Shown: one piece after another, positions 43,471-52,582 of the stretch | Position numbering within the stretch: the first letter of the stretch is position 1 | How the letters are laid out: the number at the start of each line of letters is the position of its first letter | NCBI GenBank assembly: GCA_900314645.1 | Contig: OMWB01000019.1 | Location: forward strand, 1-52,582 | Source of the DNA: an uncultured Actinomycetes bacterium | GTDB taxonomy: Bacteria > Actinomycetota > Coriobacteriia > Coriobacteriales > Atopobiaceae | Direction of reading: 5' to 3' | Length of the DNA stretch: 52,582 nucleotides | Translations under genes and position numbers: made by a program | The notes under the pieces: model-generated | The model's input: only the letters and a program-made list of their open reading frames with translations | What the model was told of the DNA's origin: nothing | The model's database searches: none

Positions 43471-44265
43471 ATGGCAAAGGCCCTGTTCTTTGACATCGAT
43501 GGCACGTTGCTTGACTCAAAGAGCGACTCGGAGGAGGTCCCCGAGGGCGTGGTGCGCGAGCTGAGGCGCCTGCAGGACGAAGGGAACCGCCTCTTTGTGT
43601 GCACGGGCCGTCCGCGGCTGCTCATTCCGCAAGACCTGGGCGACTTTGGCTTTGACGGCTTTGTCCTGGCAAACGGAGGCCACGTTGAGATTGGTGGCCA
43701 GACCGTGTATCAAGAGCTGATGGGCCGCGAGCTGGCAACGGCCGCCGCGGACCTGCTGACAACTATGGGCTTTGAGTACACCATCAGCAGTGCGCACCAT
43801 ATCTTCCTCCCGCGCGACTACGGAGTGATGCGGGCCTTCTTTGCCGACATGGAATGGTGCTTCACGTTTGACTTTGACCGCGCAGACGCCCTGGCACGCG
43901 CCATCAAGCTGGAGTGTTTCCCGTCGGAGGCAGATCGCGAGCGCATCCGCCAGGCCGTGGAACGCGAGATTGGTTCGGGAGCCACGTTCAATGACAACGG
44001 CACGCGGGGCACGCTCGAGCTGTATTCCTCGCGGCTGTCAAAGGCCACAGGCATCGCCATCGCGCTCGAGCACTTTGGCATCGCGCGCGAGGACAGCTAT
44101 GGGTTTGGTGACGGCACTAATGACTTGGCCATGATCCGTGCGTGCGGCACGGGAGTGGCCATGGGCAATGCGTGCGACGAGCTGAAGCGCGAGGCCGATC
44201 TCGTGTGCGGCGACGTGAGTGAGCGAGGCCTCGAGCTTGCGCTTCGCGACCTGTTTCCCGCGTAG
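43471..44265 (+). CDS. Cof-type HAD-superfamily phosphatase
   Basis: The 264-residue haloacid-dehalogenase-type hydrolase has motif I DIDGTLLDS (D9, D11), motif II in LFVCTGRPRLL, motif III Lys in SRLSKATGI, and motif IV GDGTNDLAMIRACG. The C2-type cap lies between about 85 and 190. Members dephosphorylate sugar phosphates, phosphorylated coenzymes or FMN; substrate here unknown. GGGAGGAAGC precedes the ATG. Convergent with the RyR-domain gene, 12 bases between stops. Confidence 0.93.
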   Translation: MAKALFFDIDGTLLDSKSDSEEVPEGVVRELRRLQDEGNRLFVCTGRPRLLIPQDLGDFGFDGFVLANGGHVEIGGQTVYQELMGRELATAAADLLTTMGFEYTISSAHHIFLPRDYGVMRAFFADMEWCFTFDFDRADALARAIKLECFPSEADRERIRQAVEREIGSGATFNDNGTRGTLELYSSRLSKATGIAIALEHFGIAREDSYGFGDGTNDLAMIRACGTGVAMGNACDELKREADLVCGDVSERGLELALRDLFPA

Positions 44266-44277
44266 TCCCGGGGCCGA

Positions 44278-46431
44278 TCAGAGATACCGGTCGTCCCGCA
44301 GCTTCAGGCGGTGGGTCGTCTCGCCCTTGAGGAACGACGTGCCCATCTGCTTCCAGCGCTCGTCGCTCAGATAGAGCTGCTCAAGGGGGTCATCCAGCTC
44401 GTCGAGCTCCTCAAACGTCGTGATGCACGGGTGGAGGAGCGCGAAGTCGTCGTGATGGAGGTGACCGTTTCCCACCTGATCAAGGTTCTGGGTCCCAAAG
44501 AACATCCGCACCTCGTCGAGGGACGCCTTCTCGTAGCCCTCAGCCAGCATGTAGGCATTCCAGCGCGCATGCTCCATGCGCAGCAGCCACTCGTGGTCTG
44601 CCCGTGCGGTACCTCCGAAGGGCTCCGTGTCGTGCAGGAACGCATAGTACCGCGCGATGAGCCGGCCAAGCGGGGAGTCTCCCTGCTTGATGCCTCCGCT
44701 CTTCATGGCTTCCTTGACCAGCGAGATCTCCTTGCTGAAGTCGGAACTCCAGTCAACGTGCTTTACGTCGTCAAGCAGCTGCGCGTCGGGCTGCATGCCA
44801 TGAAGCCCCAGGATGCTGCTGCGTGCAAACGCATAGATGCGGTACTTGCGGTGCAGGTCGGCTGCGCGCGACGACCTTCTGGAGTACTCCGTCGAGCGGT
44901 TCTTGCCCCAGAGCGACTCGTAGGTGAATACGCTTCGCTCGCCGATGCAGCGGATGTCGTAGCGTCGGCCGCCGCGGCTTGCCGTCGAGACCGCCGTGGC
45001 AAGACTCTTGTCGCGGACCAAGGCGACGATCAGCGGGCAGCGAAGGGCAAAGGTTCCCGTGCCCTTGGCGGCGCGCTGTACGGCCTCGCGCCACAGAATC
45101 TGCGACGTACGCAGCGCCACCTGCGCCGTCAGTGTGTCGTCGCCCAGGCAGATGAGACAGTACGTAATCTCCTCGGCATGCTGCTCCAAGTACTGCGTGT
45201 AGCCCTCTGAGAGCGCATCGATGTTCAGGAAGCGGTATGTGCAGCCTCCTTCATAGCAAACCGCCTGCTGGTAGGCACCCGAGACAAGATCATCAAACCC
45301 CACTTGGGCAGATCGCACGCCGGCAGCCACATCTATGACGTCGAGGTCTACCTTCAGGCTGTCTATCTGCGAGCACCAAGCGGAGGACCTGATGAAGCGC
45401 GTGCCCACGCTGCCGGCGCCAACGACGAGGACGCGCGGATTGGCAGGCTCGATGAGGGGGACGAGAGCTGTCCGCTGGCCAACGCCCTCGTTGGGTGACT
45501 TGGGGTCCGCGGGCAGTTTCTCGGCCGTTATGAACAGCGGATACGTATCAAGGATGTTCTCCGCCAACCGCTGGCTGTAGTTTACGATGCGAATGGCCAT
45601 GTCCTCGTTGTCCACGCCCTGAGGGTTGAGCAGGGGCTCGAGGTCGTCTCGCTCGGAGCACAGGATGATGTGCGTAGACTCCTTGTCCTGCGCGGTCAGG
45701 CGGCCCTTGAGCGCCAAGGCGTCTGTGAGGTCGTTCGCTGGGTCACCCATCAAGACGTAGGTCCACGACGTGTTGTTGGCCCTGCGTGGGAGGATCTTTG
45801 CCACGTTGCGGTCGAGGAAGATGGCGCCACAGTCACGCGCCTCGTACTTGAGCGGGGTCCCGCGCTCCTCAACGGAGGCAAAGCAGAGGGACACGCGCTT
45901 GGATGAGCCGGCCCGCTGCGCACCGTTCTCGTACGTGCGTATCACGTCCTGTGCGAGCGCGAGTGTGTCTTTGGTGAGATGCGAGAACACGTACGTATCT
46001 TGGTGCAGCGCGCGCAGGTAAAGTCGCGGCACTGCAAGGCTCCGCCGGAAGATGGAGGCCACGAGGCCGACGGTAGCGAGACGGCAGATGGCGGAGAGGG
46101 TCATGCCGTACAGATAGATGGCGTAGAGAAGTGGCGTGCTGGTATCTTGCGGCACGATGTTTCTTGAGGCGATGGCGTCGAGGGTGGTGTGAACCACCTT
46201 CAGCGGTGTCTCGAGCGTGAGCGGAAGAGCTGCCACGCCGATGGAGAGCAGGAAGACCGAGAGCGCAAAGAGTTCCATAAAGGTGGCGTAATTGATCTTG
46301 CGGTGATCCTCTGGCCCCAGAATCGTGCCCCTGAACGTGGAAAGGAAGAAGGCCTGCAGCAGCGCGAGAAACGACAGCGCCGCCCAGGCTGTCAACCAGA
46401 GCGAGGTGGAGTTGGGCTGGAGAGCTTCCAT
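44278..46431 (-). CDS. Membrane protein with Rossmann (TrkA-N-like) and RyR domains
   Basis: The 717-residue protein starts with membrane helices (about 10-30, 50-72, 98-128). Two soluble Rossmann-like modules follow: the first DTYVFSHLTKDTLALAQDV...CGAIFLDRNVAKIL, the second NPRVLVVGAGSVGTRFI with an intact GxGxxG. The C-terminus (about 625-700; LLRMEHARWNAYMLAEGY, HHDDFALLHPCITTFEEL) matches the bacterial ryanodine-receptor RyR repeat pattern EHxRWxxxxxxxGY...HPxLxxFxEL. RyR plus TrkA-N-like domains are reported in bacterial nucleotide-centred conflict systems. It may sense a nucleotide at the membrane. ATG 46431 has AAAGGGG eight bases upstream. Domain calls are from motifs only. Confidence 0.75.
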   Translation of the reverse strand: MEALQPNSTSLWLTAWAALSFLALLQAFFLSTFRGTILGPEDHRKINYATFMELFALSVFLLSIGVAALPLTLETPLKVVHTTLDAIASRNIVPQDTSTPLLYAIYLYGMTLSAICRLATVGLVASIFRRSLAVPRLYLRALHQDTYVFSHLTKDTLALAQDVIRTYENGAQRAGSSKRVSLCFASVEERGTPLKYEARDCGAIFLDRNVAKILPRRANNTSWTYVLMGDPANDLTDALALKGRLTAQDKESTHIILCSERDDLEPLLNPQGVDNEDMAIRIVNYSQRLAENILDTYPLFITAEKLPADPKSPNEGVGQRTALVPLIEPANPRVLVVGAGSVGTRFIRSSAWCSQIDSLKVDLDVIDVAAGVRSAQVGFDDLVSGAYQQAVCYEGGCTYRFLNIDALSEGYTQYLEQHAEEITYCLICLGDDTLTAQVALRTSQILWREAVQRAAKGTGTFALRCPLIVALVRDKSLATAVSTASRGGRRYDIRCIGERSVFTYESLWGKNRSTEYSRRSSRAADLHRKYRIYAFARSSILGLHGMQPDAQLLDDVKHVDWSSDFSKEISLVKEAMKSGGIKQGDSPLGRLIARYYAFLHDTEPFGGTARADHEWLLRMEHARWNAYMLAEGYEKASLDEVRMFFGTQNLDQVGNGHLHHDDFALLHPCITTFEELDELDDPLEQLYLSDERWKQMGTSFLKGETTHRLKLRDDRYL

Positions 46432-46566
46432 AGCAGCGCCCCTTTGCATGCCAGGTGCCAATGACGATGGTGTGCTTCGCGTGCGCTTCTATTATGCGTC
46501 AACAGGGCGGTCGTCTCAGAGTGATTGTTGTTTGGGCAGGGTCTTGCAGACTCACGTTTCATACAG

Positions 46567-46606
46567 CGGTGGGCCGGGCTGCTCTCGCAACCCGGCCCAC
46601 CGTTTT
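46567..46606 (+). terminator. Terminator-like hairpin without an obvious gene
   Basis: CGGTGGGCCGGG (46567-46578) pairs with CCCGGCCCACCG (46591-46602), followed by TTTT. It lies in the 306-base stretch 46432-46737 between two minus-strand genes, so it could end an unannotated plus-strand transcript; no coding frame of note is seen. The promoter of the RyR-domain gene should also lie here. Confidence 0.55.
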
Positions 46607-46737
46607 GGCTGAGACGGTGCCCCTAAACTGTGCTACGCTTCCCAGCCTAAGCCGACGCCGTTCAAGGCGCGGCTAACCCAGCGGTAGTCGGCCTCCTTCC
46701 CATAAGCCTTCTACCTGCGGTCTATTGACTTGAAGAT

Positions 46738-48261
<1,524 letters not shown>

Positions 48262-48336
48262 CTATACGATGTGGAATCAATCTCATATGCGTCCAGTTTC
48301 GCTCTATGGAGAGCGTCAACTGGTGGACGGCAGCCC

Positions 48337-48434
48337 GGACGATCAGGACGGGGGACTGATCGTCCCCGAGGGTCCGACTCCGGCGGTGCGCTTTTTTGAC
48401 TCAGAGCGGACCACAGGGTCCGACCCCGTGGTCC
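48337..48434. repeat. Two hairpins upstream of the malic enzyme gene
   Basis: GGACGATCAG (48337-48346) pairs with CTGATCGTCC (48356-48365). GGACCAC (48408-48414) pairs with GTGGTCC (48428-48434) around GGGTCCGACCC. TTTTTTGAC lies between them (48392-48400). The second hairpin is a relative of 38751-38773. The whole 48187-48478 gap otherwise holds no gene; promoters of the divergent glycosidase and malic enzyme genes must be here. Confidence 0.65.
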
Positions 48435-48478
48435 GTGCGCTTACACTATGCACGGAAAGCAAATGAGAGGAGAGCGCT

Positions 48479-49651
48479 ATGGATTACGCTGCGGAGTCAC
48501 TGCGCCTGCACCGCGAGCTGAAAGGCAAGATCGAGATTGCCCTTCGCGCCGACGTGAGCACCTCGGAGGCGCTGAGCATTGCCTATACCCCGGGCGTTGC
48601 GCAGCCCTGCCTTGAGATTCAGAAGGACATCAACCAGAGCTATGAGCTGACGCGGCGCTGGAATACCGTGGCTGTAGTGACCGACGGAACTGCCGTCTTG
48701 GGCTTGGGTGACATTGGCCCCGAGGCAGGCATGCCCGTGATGGAGGGCAAGTGCGTGCTCTTCAAGGCCTTTGGTGGCGTGGACGCCATCCCGCTCTGTG
48801 TGCGAAGCAAGGACGTGGACGAGATCGTGCGCACCGTTGAGCTCTTGGCCGGGAGCTTTGGCGGCGTGAACCTGGAGGACATCTCCGCCCCGCGCTGCTT
48901 TGAGATTGAGCGCCGCCTGAAGGAGGTCTGCGACATCCCCATCTTCCATGACGACCAGCACGGCACCGCTGTCATCACGCTCGCGGGCATGATGAACGCG
49001 CTCAAGCTGGTAGGGAAGCGGCTCGAGGACGTGCGCATCGTGACCTCTGGCGCTGGAGCGGCAGGCATCGCCATTATCCGTCTGCTCATGGCCATGGGTC
49101 TGCGTGACGTTATCATGTGCGACCGTCAAGGCGCCATCTACGAGGGCCGTGACGGGCTCAACCCTGTCAAGCAGGAGATGGCGCGTATCACCAACCCCGA
49201 GCGCCGGGCGGGCTCGTTGGCCGAGGTCATTAAGGGCGCTGACGTCTTCATTGGCGTGTCGGCGCCGGGTACGCTGACCGGTGACATGGTGCGCACCATG
49301 GCTAAGGACCCAGTGGTCTTTGCTTGCGCTAACCCCACGCCCGAGATCTTCCCCGAGGAGGCGCTGGCCGCTGGTGCTGCCGTGGTCTCTACGGGACGTT
49401 CGGACTACCCCAACCAGGTGAACAACGTGCTCTGTTTCCCCGGCATCTTCCGTGGAGCGCTCGACGTGCGTGCGTCTGACATCAACGATGCGATGAAGAT
49501 TGCCGCGGCTAAGGCCATTGCGGGCCTAGTCAGCGACGAGGAGCTTCGAGCCGACTACATTCTGCCGAAGGCCTTTGACCCACGCGTGAAGGATGCCGTG
49601 GCCGCAGCGGCTGCCGCAGCCGCGCGCGAGACCGGCGTCGCCCGCATCTAG
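48479..49651 (+). CDS. NAD(P)-dependent malic enzyme
   Basis: The 390-residue short-form malic enzyme oxidatively decarboxylates malate to pyruvate. Catalytic Tyr is in IAYTPGVAQPC, Lys in GKCVLFKAFGGVDAIPL, metal ligands in FHDDQHGTA with ED upstream (NLEDISAPRCFEIE), and the cofactor fold in SGAGAAGIAII. GANPTPE is replaced by CANPTPEIFPEE as normal. NAD versus NADP preference is not certain. GAGAGGAGAG precedes the ATG. Confidence 0.95.
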   Translation: MDYAAESLRLHRELKGKIEIALRADVSTSEALSIAYTPGVAQPCLEIQKDINQSYELTRRWNTVAVVTDGTAVLGLGDIGPEAGMPVMEGKCVLFKAFGGVDAIPLCVRSKDVDEIVRTVELLAGSFGGVNLEDISAPRCFEIERRLKEVCDIPIFHDDQHGTAVITLAGMMNALKLVGKRLEDVRIVTSGAGAAGIAIIRLLMAMGLRDVIMCDRQGAIYEGRDGLNPVKQEMARITNPERRAGSLAEVIKGADVFIGVSAPGTLTGDMVRTMAKDPVVFACANPTPEIFPEEALAAGAAVVSTGRSDYPNQVNNVLCFPGIFRGALDVRASDINDAMKIAAAKAIAGLVSDEELRADYILPKAFDPRVKDAVAAAAAAAARETGVARI

Positions 49652-49721
49652 CCACCCGAGGCCGCAGTGAGCACGTCATAATGGGTTGTGTTGAGTGTTT
49701 TGCACATACTGGGGAGGCGCC

Positions 49722-50639
49722 ATGCATATCGCAATCATTGAGCCGTTGGGCGTAAATGAACAGCTGGTCAGAGGCCTGATGGATGAGCTTGAGGGCCATA
49801 CGTACGACTACTACACCGAGCGCTCGGTTGACCAGAACGTGCTTGCCGAACGCGCCAAAGGCGCAGACGTGCTGGTTGTAGCCAACGCGCCGGTGGGGGA
49901 GCAGGTCCTCGCTGCTGCGCCCGACCTCAAGATGCTCTCGGTAGCCTTCACCGGACTCGACCACATCGACCTCGCCTACTGCGAGGAGCACGGCATCAAG
50001 GTGGTCAACTGCAGCGGCTACTCAACTAATGCAGTGGCCGAGGAGGCTTTTGGCCTCGCCATCAGCGTGTACCGCCACTTGGTGGAGTGTGACGCGCGTA
50101 CGCGCGCGGGTGCTGACAAGAGCGGCCTCGCCTTCCGCGAGCTCCACGGCAAGACCCTCGGCGTGGTGGGCAATGGTGCCATTGCGCAGCGCGTGATGGA
50201 GATTGCCCGTGCCTTTGGCATGAAGCTCCTCTGCTGGGCGCGCACCCCGCGTGAGCTGGACGGCGTTACCTACGTCTCACTTGACGAGCTCTGCGCGCAG
50301 GCCGACATCCTTACGCTGCACGTGCCCGCGGTTCCCGAGACGCACCACCTGATTGATGCTCGCCGCATCGCGCTCATGAAGCCCACCGCCATCCTCATCA
50401 ACACGGCTCGAGGCCCGGTGGTTGACAACAATGCCCTGGCAGAGGCGCTGGAGAATGGCACGATCTCTGGCGCGGGGCTCGACGTGTTCGATACGGAGCC
50501 GCCGCTTGACCCCGACCTTCGCATCCTGCATGCACCGAACACCGTGCTCGCGCCGCATATCGGCTTCGCCACGCAGGAGGCTCTGGACGCACGTGCGCAT
50601 CTGGCCATCGAGCACGTTCGCGAATTCCTGAACGCATAG
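49722..50639 (+). CDS. D-isomer-specific 2-hydroxyacid dehydrogenase
   Basis: The 305-residue NAD-dependent dehydrogenase has a nucleotide site LGVVGNGAIAQRV (GxGxxA variant), catalytic Arg in NTARGPVVD, Glu in DVFDTEPPL, and His in APHIGFATQEA. The family interconverts 2-keto acids and D-hydroxy acids (lactate, glycerate, phosphoglycerate); substrate not fixed by sequence. The start at 49722 has GGGGAGG upstream. Downstream of malic enzyme, so pyruvate or another keto acid is a plausible substrate. Confidence 0.93.
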   Translation: MHIAIIEPLGVNEQLVRGLMDELEGHTYDYYTERSVDQNVLAERAKGADVLVVANAPVGEQVLAAAPDLKMLSVAFTGLDHIDLAYCEEHGIKVVNCSGYSTNAVAEEAFGLAISVYRHLVECDARTRAGADKSGLAFRELHGKTLGVVGNGAIAQRVMEIARAFGMKLLCWARTPRELDGVTYVSLDELCAQADILTLHVPAVPETHHLIDARRIALMKPTAILINTARGPVVDNNALAEALENGTISGAGLDVFDTEPPLDPDLRILHAPNTVLAPHIGFATQEALDARAHLAIEHVREFLNA

Positions 50640-50650
50640 GTGCTGAGCGC

Positions 50651-50678
50651 ATAGGCGCCTGGACATCCAGGCGCCTAT
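50651..50678. terminator. Palindromic terminator-like hairpin between convergent genes
   Basis: ATAGGCGCCTGG pairs perfectly with CCAGGCGCCTAT around ACAT (50651-50678), 11 bases after the dehydrogenase stop; a weak pyrimidine-rich tail (CCTTCGCCTC) follows. Confidence 0.7.
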
Positions 50679-50720
50679 CCTTCGCCTCACAACAAATGCT
50701 GCTTACCGGGGCCCTCGCCC

Positions 50721-51323
50721 CTAGTGGTGCATCACCACCGCGATGATGAGGTATACCACCATCATGAACACCACGGCCGCAGCGGCCCCGGCAACCATTT
50801 GGATTGCTATGCGCAACGCCTTTGGCATCCTACGCTCGCGCTCGATCTCGTCGGGCTCCTTGCCTTCAAGAAAGGCCTGGACCTCCTGCATGGTCTCGAT
50901 GTCGTAGCGTTTCTCGATGCGCTCGGCTATGAACGATGTCGCCACACCTGCAAGCAAAAGGAACAGCGCGACAATACCAAACGGCGAGGTCAGTGTTTCG
51001 CCCCGCATTCTGAGCAGCGCGAGCATCACGGCGCCAACCGCAATCAGCCCCAGTGCGACCGTCATGCTTGCCTTGATCTTATAGCGTTCGAGTTCGTAGT
51101 TCTCCATCTGCTTTTCCATGGCCTCAACGTCTCCTCTCACGAGTGAATCAACGGACACGTCAAAGAGGTTGCTCAGCAGAAGCAGGCTCTGCACGTCGGG
51201 ATACGTCTTGCCGGTCTCCCAGTTGCTGACGGTCTGGCGCGAGACGAAGACCTCCCGCGCGAGGTTCTCCTGAGAGATGCCCAACCGCTCGCGCTCTTCC
51301 CGAATGCGCTTTCCAACTTCCAC
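50721..51323 (-). CDS. Xre-family regulator with membrane segments
   Basis: The 200-residue protein has an N-terminal Cro/C1-type HTH (5-60; IREERERLGISQENLAREVFVSRQTVSNWETG) and then three hydrophobic segments (about 85-105, 113-133, 172-197). A membrane-bound transcription regulator of this type may respond to envelope or membrane signals. It is divergent from the esterase gene, and the shared 129-base intergenic region contains repeated TTTGACA dyads that may be its operator. Confidence 0.9.
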   Translation of the reverse strand: MEVGKRIREERERLGISQENLAREVFVSRQTVSNWETGKTYPDVQSLLLLSNLFDVSVDSLVRGDVEAMEKQMENYELERYKIKASMTVALGLIAVGAVMLALLRMRGETLTSPFGIVALFLLLAGVATSFIAERIEKRYDIETMQEVQAFLEGKEPDEIERERRMPKALRIAIQMVAGAAAAVVFMMVVYLIIAVVMHH

Positions 51324-51386
51324 CGCGTCCCTCCTTCCGTGTTGTTGAAGACGATGCTGCCATGTTGTGCCTAGACCTTACCACCC

Positions 51387-51444
51387 AAAGGCTTTGACAA
51401 GGGCGCTCGCATGGCGATAATTGGCTGTCAAAAGCCTTTGACAG
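51387..51444. promoter_or_regulatory. Candidate operator between the Xre regulator and esterase genes
   Basis: AAAGGCTTTGACA lies at 51387-51399. A dyad CTGTCAAA-AGCC-TTTGACAG lies at 51425-51444, directly before the esterase ribosome site (GGGGG) and ATG at 51453. Three copies of TTTGACA/TGTCAAA in 58 bases suggest a protein-binding site; the divergent Xre regulator is the obvious candidate. Confidence 0.45.
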
Positions 51445-51452
51445 GGGGTTTT

Positions 51453-52229
51453 ATGGTGTTCTACCACGAAATGTACTACCCACCGGCGGACGCGACGCGC
51501 CTGCTACACATCTACCTCCCGCGCGACTACGACGCCAGTCAGGAACGCTATCCCGTCATGTACATGTTCGACGGACACAACCTCTTCTTTGACGAGCGCG
51601 CAACCTATGGCAAGAGCTGGGGTCTATTGAGCTTCCTGGACTCGTGGGAAAAGCCGATGATCGTGGTGGGCATGGAGTGCAGCCACGAAGGGCAGAGCCG
51701 CCTGGATGAGTATGGGCCCTACGCGCGGACACTCTTGGGCCACAAGATCAATCCGATGGGGGAGCAGACCTTCCAGTGGATCATCAACGATATCAAACCG
51801 TGGGTGGACGCCAATCTGCGCACGTGGGCGCACCGCGAGGCCACGGGCATCGGCGGCTCCAGCATGGGCGGCATCATGAGCTTGTACGGTGTCATCGTGC
51901 ACAATGACGTGTTTGGCAAGGCCGCGTGCCTAGCTGCAGGAGCGCACTGGTACGAGCGGTTTGTGATGCGTGACCTGCGAGGCGCGTACGTCAACCCTGA
52001 CACGAGCGTGTACCTCTCGTATGGCGAGGACGAGAAGGGTCGGGTGCCCGCTGGGACCGATCCAGCGACAGACTCCGCTGAGGCTAAGGCCACAGCTCGC
52101 ATTACGACGGCGCTTGAGCAGCGGGGCGCCCGGACGCTGACGTACTTCCAGGCGGGTGGCCGTCACTGCGAGGCCAGCTGGGAGCAGCAGAACCGTCGCT
52201 ACATGGACTTCCTCTGGCTCAATCGCTAG
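51453..52229 (+). CDS. Esterase-family alpha/beta hydrolase
   Basis: The 258-residue hydrolase belongs to the putative-esterase (EstD/Fes-like) branch: LLHIYLPRDYDAS and YPVMYMFDGHNLFFDE near the N-terminus, nucleophile elbow GGSSMGG (about 144-150), and a C-terminal GGRHCEASWEQQ with the catalytic His. It lacks a signal peptide. It is a different subgroup from the esterase at 40345. The ATG 51453 is chosen after CAGGGGG. Likely controlled by the divergent Xre regulator. Confidence 0.9.
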   Translation: MVFYHEMYYPPADATRLLHIYLPRDYDASQERYPVMYMFDGHNLFFDERATYGKSWGLLSFLDSWEKPMIVVGMECSHEGQSRLDEYGPYARTLLGHKINPMGEQTFQWIINDIKPWVDANLRTWAHREATGIGGSSMGGIMSLYGVIVHNDVFGKAACLAAGAHWYERFVMRDLRGAYVNPDTSVYLSYGEDEKGRVPAGTDPATDSAEAKATARITTALEQRGARTLTYFQAGGRHCEASWEQQNRRYMDFLWLNR

Positions 52230-52340
52230 GCCGCTCGGGCACCGCTTGGGGCAACGAGGTGGTAGGACGAATTCGTGGTTCGTGGATAGCCTGCCCTTTC
52301 CTGAGCCATGTCTCAACAAGGAGCGGGTCGTCTGCTTTAA

Positions 52341-52502
52341 CTGTACGACGAGGTCGTTGCCGGATATCCGCAGGCAGCCCACTGTGCGGAGAAGGCCGGC
52401 GCACTCATTGAGCAGCGCCTCGGCGGCAAACTCACCAAGGAGGAGCAGCTCTACCTCATGCTCCACGTGAACCGCATCAGCGAGCGTGTAGCAAACAGAT
52501 AA
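52341..52502 (+). pseudogene. C-terminal fragment of a PRD antiterminator (LicT/BglG family)
   Basis: The last 54 codons before TAA (52500-52502) encode LYDEVVAGYP...KAGALIEQRLGGKLTKEEQLYLMLHVNRI, the end of the second PTS-regulation domain of BglG/LicT antiterminators. An in-frame stop (TAA 52338-52340) lies immediately before it, and no RNA-binding or first PRD domain exists upstream; 52230-52340 looks degenerate. It is therefore a remnant. A full-length relative would fit the beta-glucoside enzyme at 46738. Confidence 0.75.
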
Positions 52503-52503
52503 G

Positions 52504-52582
52504 GCGATTGTTGACGCCTGGGACGCCCGTTTGGTCAACATCCGCTTGAGGGGCAGCGCTGCCCCTCAAGCGGATGTTGACC
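52504..52582. repeat. Family B inverted repeat after the PRD fragment (cut by window end)
   Basis: It starts GCGATTGTTGAC directly after TAAG, as at ligA (24171 onward). GGTCAACATCCGCTTGAGGG (52532-52551) pairs with the inverse ending at 52582 around a GGGCAGCGCTGCCC centre. The outer part of the right arm lies beyond the window. Confidence 0.8.

Overview
The window looks like chromosome of a GC-rich actinobacterium of class Coriobacteriia (Olsenella/Atopobiaceae-like). This is inferred from the very GC-rich codon use, compact operons of actinobacterial type (substrate-binding/vWA protein with TelA, CsoR-CopA, an EgtA-like ligase) and a sugar-fermenter gene set (PTS, 6-phospho-beta-glucosidase, malic enzyme, D-2-hydroxyacid dehydrogenase). 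No rRNA, tRNA, CRISPR array or recognisable insertion sequence was found.

Layout. 1-7.2 kb is a nitrogen/amino-acid block: a glutamine synthetase homologue that has lost several metal ligands, two paralogous Tat-type lipoprotein binding proteins, a permease with an extracytoplasmic N-terminal domain, its ATPase, and an OmpR-type regulator with a degenerate receiver (GlnR-like). 7.3-13.1 kb is an envelope-stress-like block: XpaC-like membrane protein, substrate-binding/vWA protein, TelA and an HtrA protease. 13.2-17.3 kb holds a class II glutamine amidotransferase, an 80-residue protein, a gamma-glutamylcysteine ligase and a DUF2130 coiled-coil protein. 17.3-20.4 kb is a copper module (CsoR operator, csoR, copA with a C-terminal CopZ-like domain). 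20.4-21.9 kb is an isolated unit: a restriction-nuclease-fold orphan gene bracketed by two related AT-rich palindromic elements. 22-31.6 kb carries ligA, a VTC/DUF4956 pair, a zinc-dependent phospholipase C-like protein, mscL with a zinc ribbon, dtd, an M32 carboxypeptidase, a ROK glucokinase and a PTS EIIA. 31.7-41 kb carries nagA, a MATE exporter, a cysteine-less ArsC-like protein, DUF1275, a C11 (clostripain-like) lipoprotein protease with a hypothetical partner, an RpiR regulator, a DJ-1/PfpI protein and an esterase. 41-52.6 kb carries an MFS transporter, a lipoprotein, a HAD phosphatase, a membrane/Rossmann/RyR-domain protein, a GH1 enzyme, malic enzyme, a hydroxyacid dehydrogenase, an Xre-transmembrane regulator, a second esterase and a broken PRD antiterminator fragment.

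A striking feature of the whole window is the number of long, near-perfect inverted repeats placed right after stop codons. They fall into sequence families that recur at distant places (9.9, 11.1, 28.2, 31.0 and 34.5 kb; 24.2 and 52.5 kb; 38.8 and 48.4 kb; 11.2 and 32.9 kb). Many can act as terminators, but their length and recurrence suggest a dispersed palindrome family. The best candidates for something undescribed are the degenerate glutamine synthetase, the palindrome-bracketed orphan gene, and the RyR-domain membrane protein.
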